A stretch of 64,000 nt of DNA. It comes from Paenibacillus sp. FSL W8-0186 (GTDB lineage: Bacteria > Bacillota > Bacilli > Paenibacillales > Paenibacillaceae). The DNA lies in NCBI RefSeq assembly GCF_037969765.1, contig NZ_CP150207.1, positions 4,147,001-4,211,000 of the forward strand, in the 5' to 3' direction. The first letter of the stretch is position 1. Every line of letters begins with the position of its first letter. Shown piece after piece: positions 26,648 through 36,385 of this stretch. The translations under genes and the position numbers were made by a program. Below the pieces are notes generated by a model, which saw only the letters and a list, made by a program, of their open reading frames with translations, was not told the origin of the DNA and did no database searches.

Positions 26648-29272
26648 CTACCCTTGAGCCGCAACTAACTCTTCAGCAAGCTTCAAGGCATCCTCCAGCT
26701 TGGAGACATCCTTGCCTCCGGCTTGCGCCATATCCGGGCGACCGCCTCCGCCCCCGCCGCAGACGGCTGCCACTTCCTTGACAAGCTTGCCGGCATGAAT
26801 GCCGCGCTTTACCTGTTCCTGAGGTACAGCCACGACAAAGTTCACTTTGTCCTCCATCGCTGCGCCGAGTACAAGGACGGCATCCGGTACTTTGACTTTC
26901 AGCTCATCGGCCAAGGTTCTTAGCATATCCATACTTGCAGCTTCTACCCGCGCCGCAAGCAGCTTGGTTCCTCCGGCCTCGACAATGCGGCTCGTCAACT
27001 CGCCGGCCTCGATGGCGCTCAGCTTGCCCTGAAGCGACTCGTTCTCGCGCCCAAGCTCCTTCAGCTGCTGATACAGCGCTTCGATCCGCTTCGGCACCTC
27101 GTTGACGTTCGATTTAAGCAGCGCTGCGGATTGCTTGAGCAGCTCGAGCTGGCCATCCATGTACATGTAAGCCCCGCGGCCTGTCACCGCCTCAATCCGG
27201 CGTACACCAGAACCGATGCCGCTCTCGCTGATCAGTTTGAACAGGCCGATTTCCGCCGTATTGCTGACGTGGCAGCCGCCGCACAGCTCAAGGCTGTAAT
27301 CGCCGACCTGGACGACGCGGACGATATCGCCGTACTTCTCGCCGAACAAGGCCATAGCGCCCATCGCCTTGGCTTCGTCAATCGGCTTATATTCAATCAC
27401 GACGTCCAGCGCATTCCAGATCTGCTCATTCACCTTGCGCTCGATCTCCGCCAGCTCCTCAGGGGATATGCTGCCCAGATGCGAGAAGTCAAAACGCAGG
27501 CGCTGCGGCTCGACCAGGGAGCCGGCCTGATTGACATGCTCGCCGAGCACTTCTTTTAGCGCTTTGTGGAGCAGATGCGTAGCGGTATGGTTCTTCAGAA
27601 TCTCGCTGCGCAGCTTGCGGTCCACCTGGGCCGTCACGGCCGATCCTACGCGCAGTTCGCCAGAATTCACCGTGACTTGATGTACATGCTGTCCGCGCGG
27701 CGCCTTGAACAGTCCGTTCACATCGGCGCTGCCCAGCTCGCTCAGAATTACCCCTTTATCGCTCACCTGACCGCCGCTTTCAGCATAAAAAGGAGTGGAT
27801 TCCAGAATAACCTGGCCGCTTTCGCCCGCCGACAATACACCGGCAAACTCATCGTTCACAATGATTGCCAAAATTCTGGTGGACGTTTCTAGCTCATTAT
27901 ATCCAACGAAATCCGATTTAGTCGTAAAGTCGGCCAATACGCCGCCCTGTACCGACATGCTGCCGCCTTTATGGCTCGCAGCCCGGGCACGCTCCCGTTG
28001 TCCTGCCATTTCAGACTCAAAGCCCTCGCGGTCTACGGTCAGGCCATGCTCGGCAGCGAAATCTTCGGTCAAATCGAGCGGGAATCCATACGTATCATAC
28101 AGCTTAAAGGCATCCGCGCCGCTGATCACCGTGCGTCCTTCCTTCTTGGCTTGCTCGCTGATCTCAGAGAGAATTGCCAATCCGTCACTCAGCGTTTCGT
28201 GGAACCGCTCTTCCTCCGTGCGGATTACCTTCTCGATGAAATCCCGTTTTGCCACGACATCGCCGTAATAGCTTCCCATGATATCGCCAACCGTCTTAAC
28301 GAGGTTGTACATGAACGGCTTATCAAGACCCAGTGTCTTCCCGTAACGGACAGCCCGGCGCAGCAAGCGGCGGATGACATATCCGCGGCCTTCATTGGAT
28401 GGAAGCACCCCGTCAGCCACGGCAAAGGCAACCGTGCGAATATGGTCGGCGATCACCTTCATGGCCACATCGCTATCTTCGTTCGCACCGTATTTGACTC
28501 CGGAGATTTTGGCGGTCTCCTGAATAATTGGCATGAACAGGTCCGTGTCAAAGTTGGAGTTCACGTTCTGCAGAATGGATGCGAACCGCTCCAGCCCTGC
28601 GCCGGTATCAATATTTTTATTGGGCAGCGGCGTATAGCTGCCGTCTTTATTATGATTGAACTGCGAAAAGACGAGGTTCCACACTTCCAGGAATCGCTCA
28701 TTCTCTCCACCCGGCGTGCAATCCGGGTCAGACAAATCGCCGTATGCATCGCCGCGGTCATAGAAAATTTCCGTACAGGGACCGCATGGTCCTTCGCCGA
28801 TATCCCAGAAGTTGTCCTCCAGCTTAATGATTCGCTCGGCAGGTAGGCCAATCTTCTCGTTCCACAGCTTGAACGCCTCCTCGTCCTCCGGATAGACCGT
28901 TACGGACAAACGCTCAGGGTCAAATCCGATCCATTCCTTGCTCGTCAGAAACTCCCAGGCCCAAGTAATGGCTTCTTCTTTAAAATAATCGCCGATCGAG
29001 AAGTTGCCCAGCATCTCAAAAAAAGTATGATGCCGCCGCGTCTTTCCGACATTCTCAATATCGTTAGTGCGGATGCACTTCTGCGAATTGGCCATGCGCG
29101 GATTATCCGGTTTTACACGGCCGTCAAAATAAGGCTTCAGCGGAGCCATTCCTGCATTGATCCACAGCAGGGAAGGATCATTATGAGGTACGAGAGATGC
29201 GCTCGGTTCGATTTTATGTCCTTTGCTGGCGAAGAACTCCAGCCATTTGGAACGAATTTCACTTGATTTCAT
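26648..29272 (-). CDS. alaS: Alanyl-tRNA synthetase
   Basis: The 874-residue class II synthetase has the full architecture: catalytic domain opening with [14 protein letters not shown], the [11 protein letters not shown] and CGGCHVSNT editing-domain zinc motifs, and a C-terminal DHHA1 domain with [16 protein letters not shown]. It charges tRNA-Ala and clears Ser/Gly mischarges. A perfect AGGAGG site 7 bases upstream fixes the ATG; eight extra upstream codons are not used. Expression is controlled by a T-box leader directly upstream. Confidence 0.96.
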   Translation of the reverse strand: MKSSEIRSKWLEFFASKGHKIEPSASLVPHNDPSLLWINAGMAPLKPYFDGRVKPDNPRMANSQKCIRTNDIENVGKTRRHHTFFEMLGNFSIGDYFKEEAITWAWEFLTSKEWIGFDPERLSVTVYPEDEEAFKLWNEKIGLPAERIIKLEDNFWDIGEGPCGPCTEIFYDRGDAYGDLSDPDCTPGGENERFLEVWNLVFSQFNHNKDGSYTPLPNKNIDTGAGLERFASILQNVNSNFDTDLFMPIIQETAKISGVKYGANEDSDVAMKVIADHIRTVAFAVADGVLPSNEGRGYVIRRLLRRAVRYGKTLGLDKPFMYNLVKTVGDIMGSYYGDVVAKRDFIEKVIRTEEERFHETLSDGLAILSEISEQAKKEGRTVISGADAFKLYDTYGFPLDLTEDFAAEHGLTVDREGFESEMAGQRERARAASHKGGSMSVQGGVLADFTTKSDFVGYNELETSTRILAIIVNDEFAGVLSAGESGQVILESTPFYAESGGQVSDKGVILSELGSADVNGLFKAPRGQHVHQVTVNSGELRVGSAVTAQVDRKLRSEILKNHTATHLLHKALKEVLGEHVNQAGSLVEPQRLRFDFSHLGSISPEELAEIERKVNEQIWNALDVVIEYKPIDEAKAMGAMALFGEKYGDIVRVVQVGDYSLELCGGCHVSNTAEIGLFKLISESGIGSGVRRIEAVTGRGAYMYMDGQLELLKQSAALLKSNVNEVPKRIEALYQQLKELGRENESLQGKLSAIEAGELTSRIVEAGGTKLLAARVEAASMDMLRTLADELKVKVPDAVLVLGAAMEDKVNFVVAVPQEQVKRGIHAGKLVKEVAAVCGGGGGGRPDMAQAGGKDVSKLEDALKLAEELVAAQG

Positions 29273-29310
29273 AAGGGTTCCTCCTAAACAGATCATGTTC
29301 GTGAAATCTT

Positions 29311-29636
29311 GAAAAAAAGAAAAAACGCCCCTGAATATCAGGGACGATTAACTCGCGGTACCACCCTGGTTATCGTATTTCGGAACTTGACCACGCCCGA
29401 TAGATACGATCGCCTCGAACAGTTCGATAACGGGAACCACCCGGCGAATTTGCTTCGCTCTCTGAAATCAGCTTTCCGTCCGGTCAATGATCGGGTTCTC
29501 TCAGCCAACGCGGCGTAAGCGGGACCTCTGGATCGGTCAGCCAGCTTCGCGAAGGAACGCCTTCTCTGAAACCATGAACATGGACGTACTTCATTTCGTC
29601 AACGATTTGCGGGTTATACATGTTTGAACAAATCAC
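29311..29636 (-). ncRNA. T-box leader of alaS
   Basis: On the minus strand the leader contains the T-box core AGGGTGGTACCGCG, followed by the attenuator hairpin TCGTCCCTG/CAGGGGCG and a long T run. The 5' stem-I region starts with a GACGAAATGAAGTACG segment typical of T-boxes. The variable base in TGGT is U, which pairs with the A73 discriminator of tRNA-Ala. A GCU at 29503-29505 is a candidate specifier codon, not proven. Confidence 0.93.
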
Positions 29637-29641
29637 TAATA

Positions 29642-29670
29642 AGTATATAAGGCGAAATTCCCGCTGTCAA
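29642..29670 (-). promoter_or_regulatory. Promoter of the alaS T-box transcript
   Basis: Minus-strand perfect TTGACA (29665-29670), a 17-base spacer and TATACT (29642-29647). Transcription would begin near 29636. Confidence 0.88.
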
Positions 29671-29677
29671 TGCGGTT

Positions 29678-30742
29678 CTAGACCGTTTTTCGGCGAACAT
29701 AATACGTATAAAAATGCTGCAGAACCACTTTGCCCACCGCAAATAGAGGAACCGCCAAAATAAGGCCGGCCACCCCGGCAATTTCCCCGCCGACAAGCAG
29801 CGCGAAAATAATGAGCATTGGATGCAGATTCAGCGACCTGCCGACGACCTGCGGGGAGATAATGTTGCTCTCGATGAACTGGCATACCGTATTGATCAAA
29901 GCAACCATAAGCACCATGCGCCACGATATCGTGGTAGCCATAACGAGAGCAGGCGCCGCGCCAAGAAAGGGGCCGAGATAAGGGATGACATTGCATACCG
30001 CAACCACCCCGGCAAATAGCAGCGCAAAAGGCATGCCAATCAGCATATAACCGAAATAGGCGAGCACCCCGATAATGACGCATACGAGCAGCTGTCCGCG
30101 CACATAATTGCCCAGCGCGCCGTCGATATCCTTCAATAGCGAAACGGTGGACTTGCGGCGGGAACGCGGCAAATAATGAAGAATCATTCTTTCAAATGCC
30201 TCGAAATCCTTAAGCATATAGAAGATCAGAAAAGGGATGATGAACGCATTGAAGACGACCCCGATCGTCGTACCGATATTATCCAGAAATTTCGAGATTC
30301 CGTCAGCCAGACGATGCTCAAATTGAAAAAACCAATTGTTCATGCCCATCCGGATGCTGCCGGGAAGCAGACTGCTGTCCCACCGGTTGATCATTTGCTG
30401 GGTATGCAGGGTCAGCTCTGGCAAATGTTCGCCCAGCTCCTCCAGCTGCTCAATGAACATCGGAATGACATTGATCAGAATCACTGACAGGCTGGTCAGA
30501 AACACCGCGTAAATCAGCAGCACGGCCATCGTCCTCGGCACCTTGCGGCCGCCCAGCATCCGTACCACGGGATTAAGAATATAAGAGATAATCATCGCAA
30601 TGGCAAAAGGAGCCAGTACGGCTTTTAGAAATCCGTAGATATGAGTCAGCATCGGGCGGAGCAGCCATAGGAAATAAAGGATAACCAGGCCCAGCAGCAG
30701 CCATATTCCATTGCGAAACAATTTGTTGTTGAACGGTTCCAC
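29678..30742 (-). CDS. AI-2E family transporter (YrrI-like)
   Basis: The 354-residue polytopic membrane protein has about seven to eight hydrophobic segments and the family signature region ...VCNVIPYLGPFLGAAPALV (in pieces) and FIESNIISPQVVGRSLNLHP. Members include TqsA-like exporters and sodium/proton antiporters; the substrate is not predictable. The start is GTG with GGAGG 8 bases upstream. It lies just upstream of the alaS promoter, as yrrI does relative to alaS in B. subtilis. Confidence 0.88.
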   Translation of the reverse strand: MEPFNNKLFRNGIWLLLGLVILYFLWLLRPMLTHIYGFLKAVLAPFAIAMIISYILNPVVRMLGGRKVPRTMAVLLIYAVFLTSLSVILINVIPMFIEQLEELGEHLPELTLHTQQMINRWDSSLLPGSIRMGMNNWFFQFEHRLADGISKFLDNIGTTIGVVFNAFIIPFLIFYMLKDFEAFERMILHYLPRSRRKSTVSLLKDIDGALGNYVRGQLLVCVIIGVLAYFGYMLIGMPFALLFAGVVAVCNVIPYLGPFLGAAPALVMATTISWRMVLMVALINTVCQFIESNIISPQVVGRSLNLHPMLIIFALLVGGEIAGVAGLILAVPLFAVGKVVLQHFYTYYVRRKTV

Positions 30743-30821
30743 ACACGATCCCTCCTTGGCGGCGGACTGGCTATAGGTCAGTATGCGCGTGACGAGGCAA
30801 AAATAACCGTACCATAGACAG

Positions 30822-30852
30822 TAAAAAGCCCTCCTCCTAGCGGAGAAGGGCT
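30822..30852 (-). terminator. Terminator after the zinc-ribbon gene
   Basis: Arms AGCCCTCCTCC and GGAGAAGGGCT (one G-U pair), a 4-base loop and TTTTT on the minus strand. Confidence 0.88.
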
Positions 30853-30900
30853 CACCTGCGCCGATATAGAATCGTAGCGTTCTATATGTAGGCCGGCATA

Positions 30901-31113
30901 TTAAGTCGATGCATGCATTTGCGAGAAATCCTGCGTCATTTCCTCGCCGAAGAACAAATCATCCAAGGAACTGAGCGTTCCGTCTTCCTCAACCTGGTAT
31001 ACGGACATCTTCTCCCCGTTTACCGTCAATTCAATAAAGCATCCCCAGCAGTAAAATTGATGGGAACCGATCTTCCCAATATCCTTGGAGCTGCAATTTG
31101 GACATTTCATCAT
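30901..31113 (-). CDS. Small zinc-ribbon protein
   Basis: This 70-residue protein has two CxxC pairs (C4/C7 in CPNC, C22/C25 in CWGC) that would bind one zinc ion, followed by a short beta strand and an acidic tail rich in Phe and Met. I do not recognise a named family. It starts at one of two adjacent ATGs behind GGTGATT. It lies 8 bases after the PRC-barrel gene and ends before a strong terminator, so it is probably the last gene of that transcript. Confidence 0.7.
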   Translation of the reverse strand: MMKCPNCSSKDIGKIGSHQFYCWGCFIELTVNGEKMSVYQVEEDGTLSSLDDLFFGEEMTQDFSQMHAST

Positions 31114-31121
31114 TCAATCAC

Positions 31122-31643
31122 CTATCCATTGATAGAATTCATGGTCTTCTCCAGCCGTTGCTCACTGTTCGGGGGGACCATGATCGCATTTTCCCCTTTC
31201 GTTATCCCTGGCGTAAGAGGCAGTATTTTGCGCCCCTCCATCAGATCGGATATGAATCCATCACTGATTTCGATACCAGTAATTGTATTTCCCAAATTCT
31301 GCTCAAAATAAACATCCGCAACGGTTCCAATCATCGTACCGTCCTCCGTGAGAACAGGAAGTTCCTTCAATTTGCCGTTACCCGAAATGAAGGTAAGCTG
31401 TATATTCTCGGCTTCGCATTTGCGGACAGCCTGTTGATTGCGAATCATGACGGCATCCTCGCCGTAAGCGACGATATCTTCCCAGAGCACTACTTTGCTG
31501 CTTGTGGAGAACATCGTCTTCCCCTCCAGCGTAATCCCTGAAATAGTCCAATCTTCATTCAACATTACATCGAGGACTTTTCCGACCTGCTTGCCGCCCT
31601 CCACTTCAAAGACAGCCAAGCCTATCATATCCTGCAGTCTCAT
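31122..31643 (-). CDS. PRC-barrel domain protein (YrrD-like)
   Basis: The protein (173 residues) is built from two PRC-barrel repeats: MRLQDMIGLAVFEVEGGKQVGKVLDV (in pieces), and a second unit beginning near LPVLTEDGTMIGTVADVYF. PRC barrels are small beta domains that bind RNA or other proteins. B. subtilis yrrD lies in the same chromosomal block. There are no membrane segments. An AGGAGGG site is present upstream of the ATG. Confidence 0.82.
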   Translation of the reverse strand: MRLQDMIGLAVFEVEGGKQVGKVLDVMLNEDWTISGITLEGKTMFSTSSKVVLWEDIVAYGEDAVMIRNQQAVRKCEAENIQLTFISGNGKLKELPVLTEDGTMIGTVADVYFEQNLGNTITGIEISDGFISDLMEGRKILPLTPGITKGENAIMVPPNSEQRLEKTMNSING

Positions 31644-31737
31644 AGTTGTTCAGGTCCCTCCTCGCTGGGCTATTTACAGCTTAATGTGAAAAAGCGAACG
31701 CATCCTCCTTTCCTTGGAATCTGAAAAACACAGCCCA

Positions 31738-32895
31738 TTATATTTTTTTACGAAGACGGGTTAGGATGGTTCCAACTTTTTCGGCAGTGTACTCTATTTC
31801 TTCACTAGTATTACCCAAACCAAAGCTGAATCGAATCGCCGAGCGCAAAAGATTTTGCGGAAGATTCATGGCTTCGAGCACATGAGACGGCTCAAGCGAT
31901 CCCGAGGTGCAGGCAGAGCCGCTGGCTACCGCTATCCCTTCCATATCGAGGTTCATCAGCATCGTCTCCGTCTGCATTTCCGGGAAGCTGATATTCACGA
32001 TATGCGGCAGATAAAACTCCTGATTTCCGTTAACGCGAAAATGCTCCGAGCCGACGGTCCGCTCCAGATTGGACAACAATGCTGACCGCAGCTTCAGATC
32101 ATGCTCGCGTCTTTCCGACAATCCGGATACAGCGATTTCCGCAGCTTTGGCAAAGCCGACGATACCGGCCATATTTTCTGTGCCAGCCCGTCTCTTCTTC
32201 TCTTGGAGGCCGCCGTGCAGAATCGGCTCGATCATTCGTTGTTTACGGATATACAGCGCACCTACGCCTTGAGGGCCGTTTATTTTATGCGAGGAAAAGC
32301 TGATGAGGTCAACTGGGAGTTCATTGCAATGGATAGGAACGGCACCTAGTGCCTGGACCGCATCAACATGAAAGACGATATCCCTGCCAGTGCTGCGGAT
32401 CATTTCCCCGATTTCAATGATCGGCTGCAGTGTACCGACTTCATTGTTGCCAAACATCACGCTGACCAGAAAAGTGTCGGGCCGCAGCGCCTCAGCAACC
32501 TGTTCCGCATGGACGCGCCCCGTGCGATCAACCGGAAGATACGTTACCTCGAAGCCGTCTCGCTCCAGCTGCTGGCACGAATGCAGAACGGCGTGATGCT
32601 CAATGGCGGTCGTCACAATGTGCTTGCCGCGGGATTTCTGGGCATGCATTGTTCCGAATAAGGCCAGATTATCGCTTTCCGTGCCGCCCGCCGTAAATAC
32701 CAGCTCCTCCGGTTTGCAGCCGAGAGCCGCAGCCAGGCGATCCCTAGCACCGTTTACTACCCGCTTCGCTTCCCTTCCGAAGGAATGTACGCTCGATGCA
32801 TTCCCGAAATGCTTCTGCATGACGGAAATCATAGCTTCGGCAACCTCCGGATGGATCGGGGTCGAAGCTGCATGATCCAAATATATTTTTCTCAA
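31738..32895 (-). CDS. iscS: Cysteine desulfurase (IscS/NifS-type, YrvO-like)
   Basis: The 385-residue PLP enzyme moves sulfur from cysteine onto itself. The PLP lysine is K204 in SSHKINGPQG and the sulfur-carrying cysteine is C329 in SGSACTSGS. The start is TTG (MRKIYLDHAAS), set by AGGTGAT six bases upstream; an ATG 18 codons earlier has no ribosome site. In B. subtilis YrvO hands sulfur to MnmA for tRNA 2-thiouridine; mnmA is 1.2 kb away here on the opposite strand, with cymR between them. Confidence 0.93.
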   Translation of the reverse strand: MRKIYLDHAASTPIHPEVAEAMISVMQKHFGNASSVHSFGREAKRVVNGARDRLAAALGCKPEELVFTAGGTESDNLALFGTMHAQKSRGKHIVTTAIEHHAVLHSCQQLERDGFEVTYLPVDRTGRVHAEQVAEALRPDTFLVSVMFGNNEVGTLQPIIEIGEMIRSTGRDIVFHVDAVQALGAVPIHCNELPVDLISFSSHKINGPQGVGALYIRKQRMIEPILHGGLQEKKRRAGTENMAGIVGFAKAAEIAVSGLSERREHDLKLRSALLSNLERTVGSEHFRVNGNQEFYLPHIVNISFPEMQTETMLMNLDMEGIAVASGSACTSGSLEPSHVLEAMNLPQNLLRSAIRFSFGLGNTSEEIEYTAEKVGTILTRLRKKI

Positions 32896-33099
32896 TTTAT
32901 GATCACCTGTCTTTTCTTTGCAAGGTTGCGCAAACAACCTGAATTTCATGCGTTTTTATCGTATTCTTCCCCTGAAACATTCCCATCATAACGCCGGGCT
33001 TAACAGGTGTCCAGCAAATGTGCATCATAATCATGATTTTCTCTTTAATTTCTGCGTTAATATTCCGATGATAAAAGTATAAACCGAAGGAGCGTGAGA

Positions 33100-33357
33100 A
33101 TGATGCACGAACTAAAGATGGCAGTTACACTAGAGCAGGAAGTCGTCATAATACTGGACTCGGGTGAGACGATGCGCGGCTTGCCGAAATGGGGAGCAGA
33201 CCCGAAGAAGGTGCAGCTTCGCACCGTGGAAGGCGCGTTCTGGTTTCTGCTGGAAGAAATCGTGCACGTCACTCGCATCATCCCGATCGATAAAATCGAA
33301 AAGCCCCGCCCGGCACAAACGCAGGCGAAGCGCGATCGTTCTTATTGGATAAAGTAA
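33100..33357 (+). CDS. Small protein of unknown function with an Sm-like beta-barrel pattern
   Basis: The protein has 85 residues and no family that I recognise. The central part (about 10-55) alternates hydrophobic residues in a pattern with strand, LDSGETMRG turn, strand, VQLRTVEGAFWFLL, then EEIVHVTRII, which resembles the five-strand Sm/LSm barrel. A basic tail (about 65-85) follows. AAGGAG lies 7 bases before the ATG and a terminator follows 29 bases after the stop. It is a single gene between iscS and cymR on the opposite strand. The Sm-like reading is inference from pattern only. Confidence 0.7.
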   Translation: MMHELKMAVTLEQEVVIILDSGETMRGLPKWGADPKKVQLRTVEGAFWFLLEEIVHVTRIIPIDKIEKPRPAQTQAKRDRSYWIK

Positions 33358-33385
33358 ACTATCGTATCCTTGCCATAAGCCCAAC

Positions 33386-33413
33386 AAAAGACTCCTCGAG
33401 AGGAGTCTTTTTG
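33386..33413. terminator. Bidirectional terminator between the Sm-like gene and cymR
   Basis: AAAAGACTCCT, loop CGAG, AGGAGTCTTTT. A run of T follows on the plus strand and a shorter one on the minus strand. The flanking genes are convergent. Confidence 0.9.
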
Positions 33414-33428
33414 TGTTCGTCGCTATAT

Positions 33429-33848
33429 TTAAATATAGAACATATAGTTTTGCTCTGCGCCAGCCTCTTCATAATTGATCAGACTATCTAGCGTAGTCGA
33501 GTCCAGCACCTCAGCGATGCTGTCACGGATCCGCAGCCATAAATCCCGTTTGGCCGGATCATCCTCCTCCGTGAAGTCTACCGGGGAAATCGGCCCTTCC
33601 AAGACGCGGATAATATCCCCTGCTGTAATCTCTTCAGCAGCGCGCGATAGTATGTAGCCCCCATATGCACCGCGCACGCTTTTTACAAGCCCGGCGTTTC
33701 TAAGCGGTGCAATCAGCTGCTCCAAATAATGCTCGGACAATTGGTTTTTCTCAGCGATGCTCTTCAAGGAAGTAGGTCCTTCACCGAACTTCGCAGCGAG
33801 TTCCATCATGATCGTTAAGCCATAGCGTCCTTTCGTGGAAATCTTCAA
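33429..33848 (-). CDS. cymR: CymR-type Rrf2 repressor of cysteine metabolism
   Basis: The 139-residue winged-helix protein begins MKISTKGRYGLTIM and ends YMFYI, matching B. subtilis CymR across the length (LSEHYLEQL, SVRGAYGGY, AGDIIRVLEGPISPV). CymR represses cysteine and methionine interconversion genes, acting with the O-acetylserine lyase CysK. It lacks the Fe-S cysteines of IscR. The start is TTG six bases after AGAGGTG; an upstream TTG would add six residues absent from the family. It sits beside iscS, as in other Bacillales. Confidence 0.93.
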   Translation of the reverse strand: MKISTKGRYGLTIMMELAAKFGEGPTSLKSIAEKNQLSEHYLEQLIAPLRNAGLVKSVRGAYGGYILSRAAEEITAGDIIRVLEGPISPVDFTEEDDPAKRDLWLRIRDSIAEVLDSTTLDSLINYEEAGAEQNYMFYI

Positions 33849-34136
33849 AGAAGCCACCTCTTTCAATTTTCAAGTAATATTTATATAATTGAACATTGAT
33901 CCATAAAGTAATGATAAGGGGGCATGTGTCCGTGCCCAAAGGACATACTTGGCCAATAACTCCCTATTCCTATCATTAACCTATGTTTATCGTAACATAT
34001 CCCGTGTCTTTTGGAAAATAAAACGGCCCGGCTTTCGCGCAATTCGTTTACCGTGAATTAACATTCCGATAATTTCGCCCGAACCGGCTGCTTATGATAA
34101 AATATCGACAGGGAAACCGCCAAAGGAGTGATATAG

Positions 34137-35276
<1,140 letters not shown>

Positions 35277-35298
35277 CCGAAGCTGCGCACAAAGAGAA

Positions 35299-35483
35299 GG
35301 GGCTGTCTCATAAGTCTCCAAAATAAAAAGTTGGGCAAGAAAACGTAAGGTTTTCCGTCCAACTTTTTTTGCTTTGTCGCTTTGCAGGAAATTAGCGAAG
35401 CGGATGCCCGCCATCTTCATTAGATTGTGGGCTAAAGCCACAAACCCCAAATTCGGTGTGAACCCAGCCCTCGCTAGAAGAAG
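35299..35483 (-). pseudogene. Transposase 3' remnant of an IS1182-like insertion sequence
   Basis: Minus-strand translation gives only the C-terminal end of a transposase, with NLGFVALAHNLMKMAG followed by a basic tail. It is cut off upstream by an in-frame stop at 35484-35486. The sequence GGGGCTGTCTCATAAGT at its 3' border resembles the terminal inverted repeat of such elements. A hairpin with AAAGTTGG/CCAACTTT arms lies inside. No second end or start region was found, so this is a decayed fragment. The family assignment is tentative. Confidence 0.65.
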
Positions 35484-35569
35484 CTACGGAATGAGCGATT
35501 GCCCTCGGCGTGCCCCCCTTAGTTTAATGGATTTATAGTAGTTATTTTCTACGACTAAGAAAGGAATAT

Positions 35570-35662
35570 AGAATTAAATGGATTTCATGTCATTAGCGGG
35601 AGGGAAGAAGGTCATCCTGGGCTGGATTCTTGATTTTTGGTGCATCAAATCCATCTAATTCC
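35570..35662. repeat. Candidate short inverted-repeat element (MITE-like) in a gene-free stretch
   Basis: Imperfect terminal inverted repeats of about 22 bases (35570-35591 and 35641-35662; 17 of 22 positions agree, core AATGGATTT) bound a 93-base element without coding potential. A further partial copy of the core (GTTTAATGGATTT) lies at 35522-35534. The rest of 35484-35829 is AT-rich, with no gene or terminator that I can support. Confidence 0.4.
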
Positions 35663-35829
35663 CTGAAATATTCGTATCGAGCATAATTAAATACATGATT
35701 TCCATTTAGTAGTCTACATCCCTGTTTAGCTTCGTGTCCGACAGTTTATATAGAGGTGCTTAAGATGGGAGCCCTCAGTCATCTAGGTTCACTTTGGAGA
35801 CGTCCCTTCTTCCGTTTTTCTGGCGGCCA

Positions 35830-36309
35830 TTACAGATGGCGCACAAGTTCTTCCACAAATTGCTCCAGCTGCTCGCGGTCCAGCTCATCAAACCGGCTGG
35901 TAATCGGGCTGTCGATATCCAGGACGCCAAGCAGCTCGCCGTCCTTGATTAGCGGTACGACAATTTCCGAACGGGAAGCGGCATCGCAGGCAATATGGCC
36001 GGGAAACTGTTCGACATCATCCACCAGCACAGTTGTGCGCTGCATGGCCGCTGTTCCGCATACCCCCCTGCCCAGCGGAATCCGGATGCAGGCCGGCAGC
36101 CCTTGAAACGGACCCAATACGAGTTCGCCATCTTCATACAAGTAAAAGCCAACCCAGTTGATTTGCTCCAGAAATTGATTCAGCAGCGCCGCCGCATTAG
36201 CGAGATTGGCTACTCGGTTAGGCTCTCCTTCCAGCAGCGTCCGCAGCTGCGACTTGACGACGGAATACTGCTCTTCACGGGTTCCAGCATATTTTTCGGA
36301 TACGAACAT
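35830..36309 (-). CDS. msrC: GAF-domain free methionine-(R)-sulfoxide reductase (fRMsr)
   Basis: This 159-residue single GAF domain carries three cysteines, C74, C84 and C108, with the same spacing (10 and 24) as the catalytic cysteines of the E. coli YebR/MsrC enzyme. The surrounding motifs IPLGRGVCGTA and HIACDAASRSEIVVPL are characteristic. It reduces free methionine-R-sulfoxide with thioredoxin, repairing oxidised methionine. An AAGGAG site precedes the ATG. It lies downstream of mntH with 76 bases between them; no terminator is visible there, so co-transcription is possible. Confidence 0.88.
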   Translation of the reverse strand: MFVSEKYAGTREEQYSVVKSQLRTLLEGEPNRVANLANAAALLNQFLEQINWVGFYLYEDGELVLGPFQGLPACIRIPLGRGVCGTAAMQRTTVLVDDVEQFPGHIACDAASRSEIVVPLIKDGELLGVLDIDSPITSRFDELDREQLEQFVEELVRHL

Positions 36310-36385
36310 GGCATTTCCACTCCTTTTGTAATCTAATCTCTGTATCGGCTCCTCTTTATTCGTGGATCACGTGGATCCAGATCGA

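Noticed and set aside
31098..31541. 147-codon plus-strand frame opposite the PRC-barrel gene
   Set aside because: Antisense shadow of a recognisable PRC-barrel gene; no ribosome site and no domain.
32896..32949. 18-codon N-terminal extension of iscS starting at ATG
   Set aside because: No ribosome site before that ATG, while the internal TTG has AGGTGAT six bases upstream and matches the family start.
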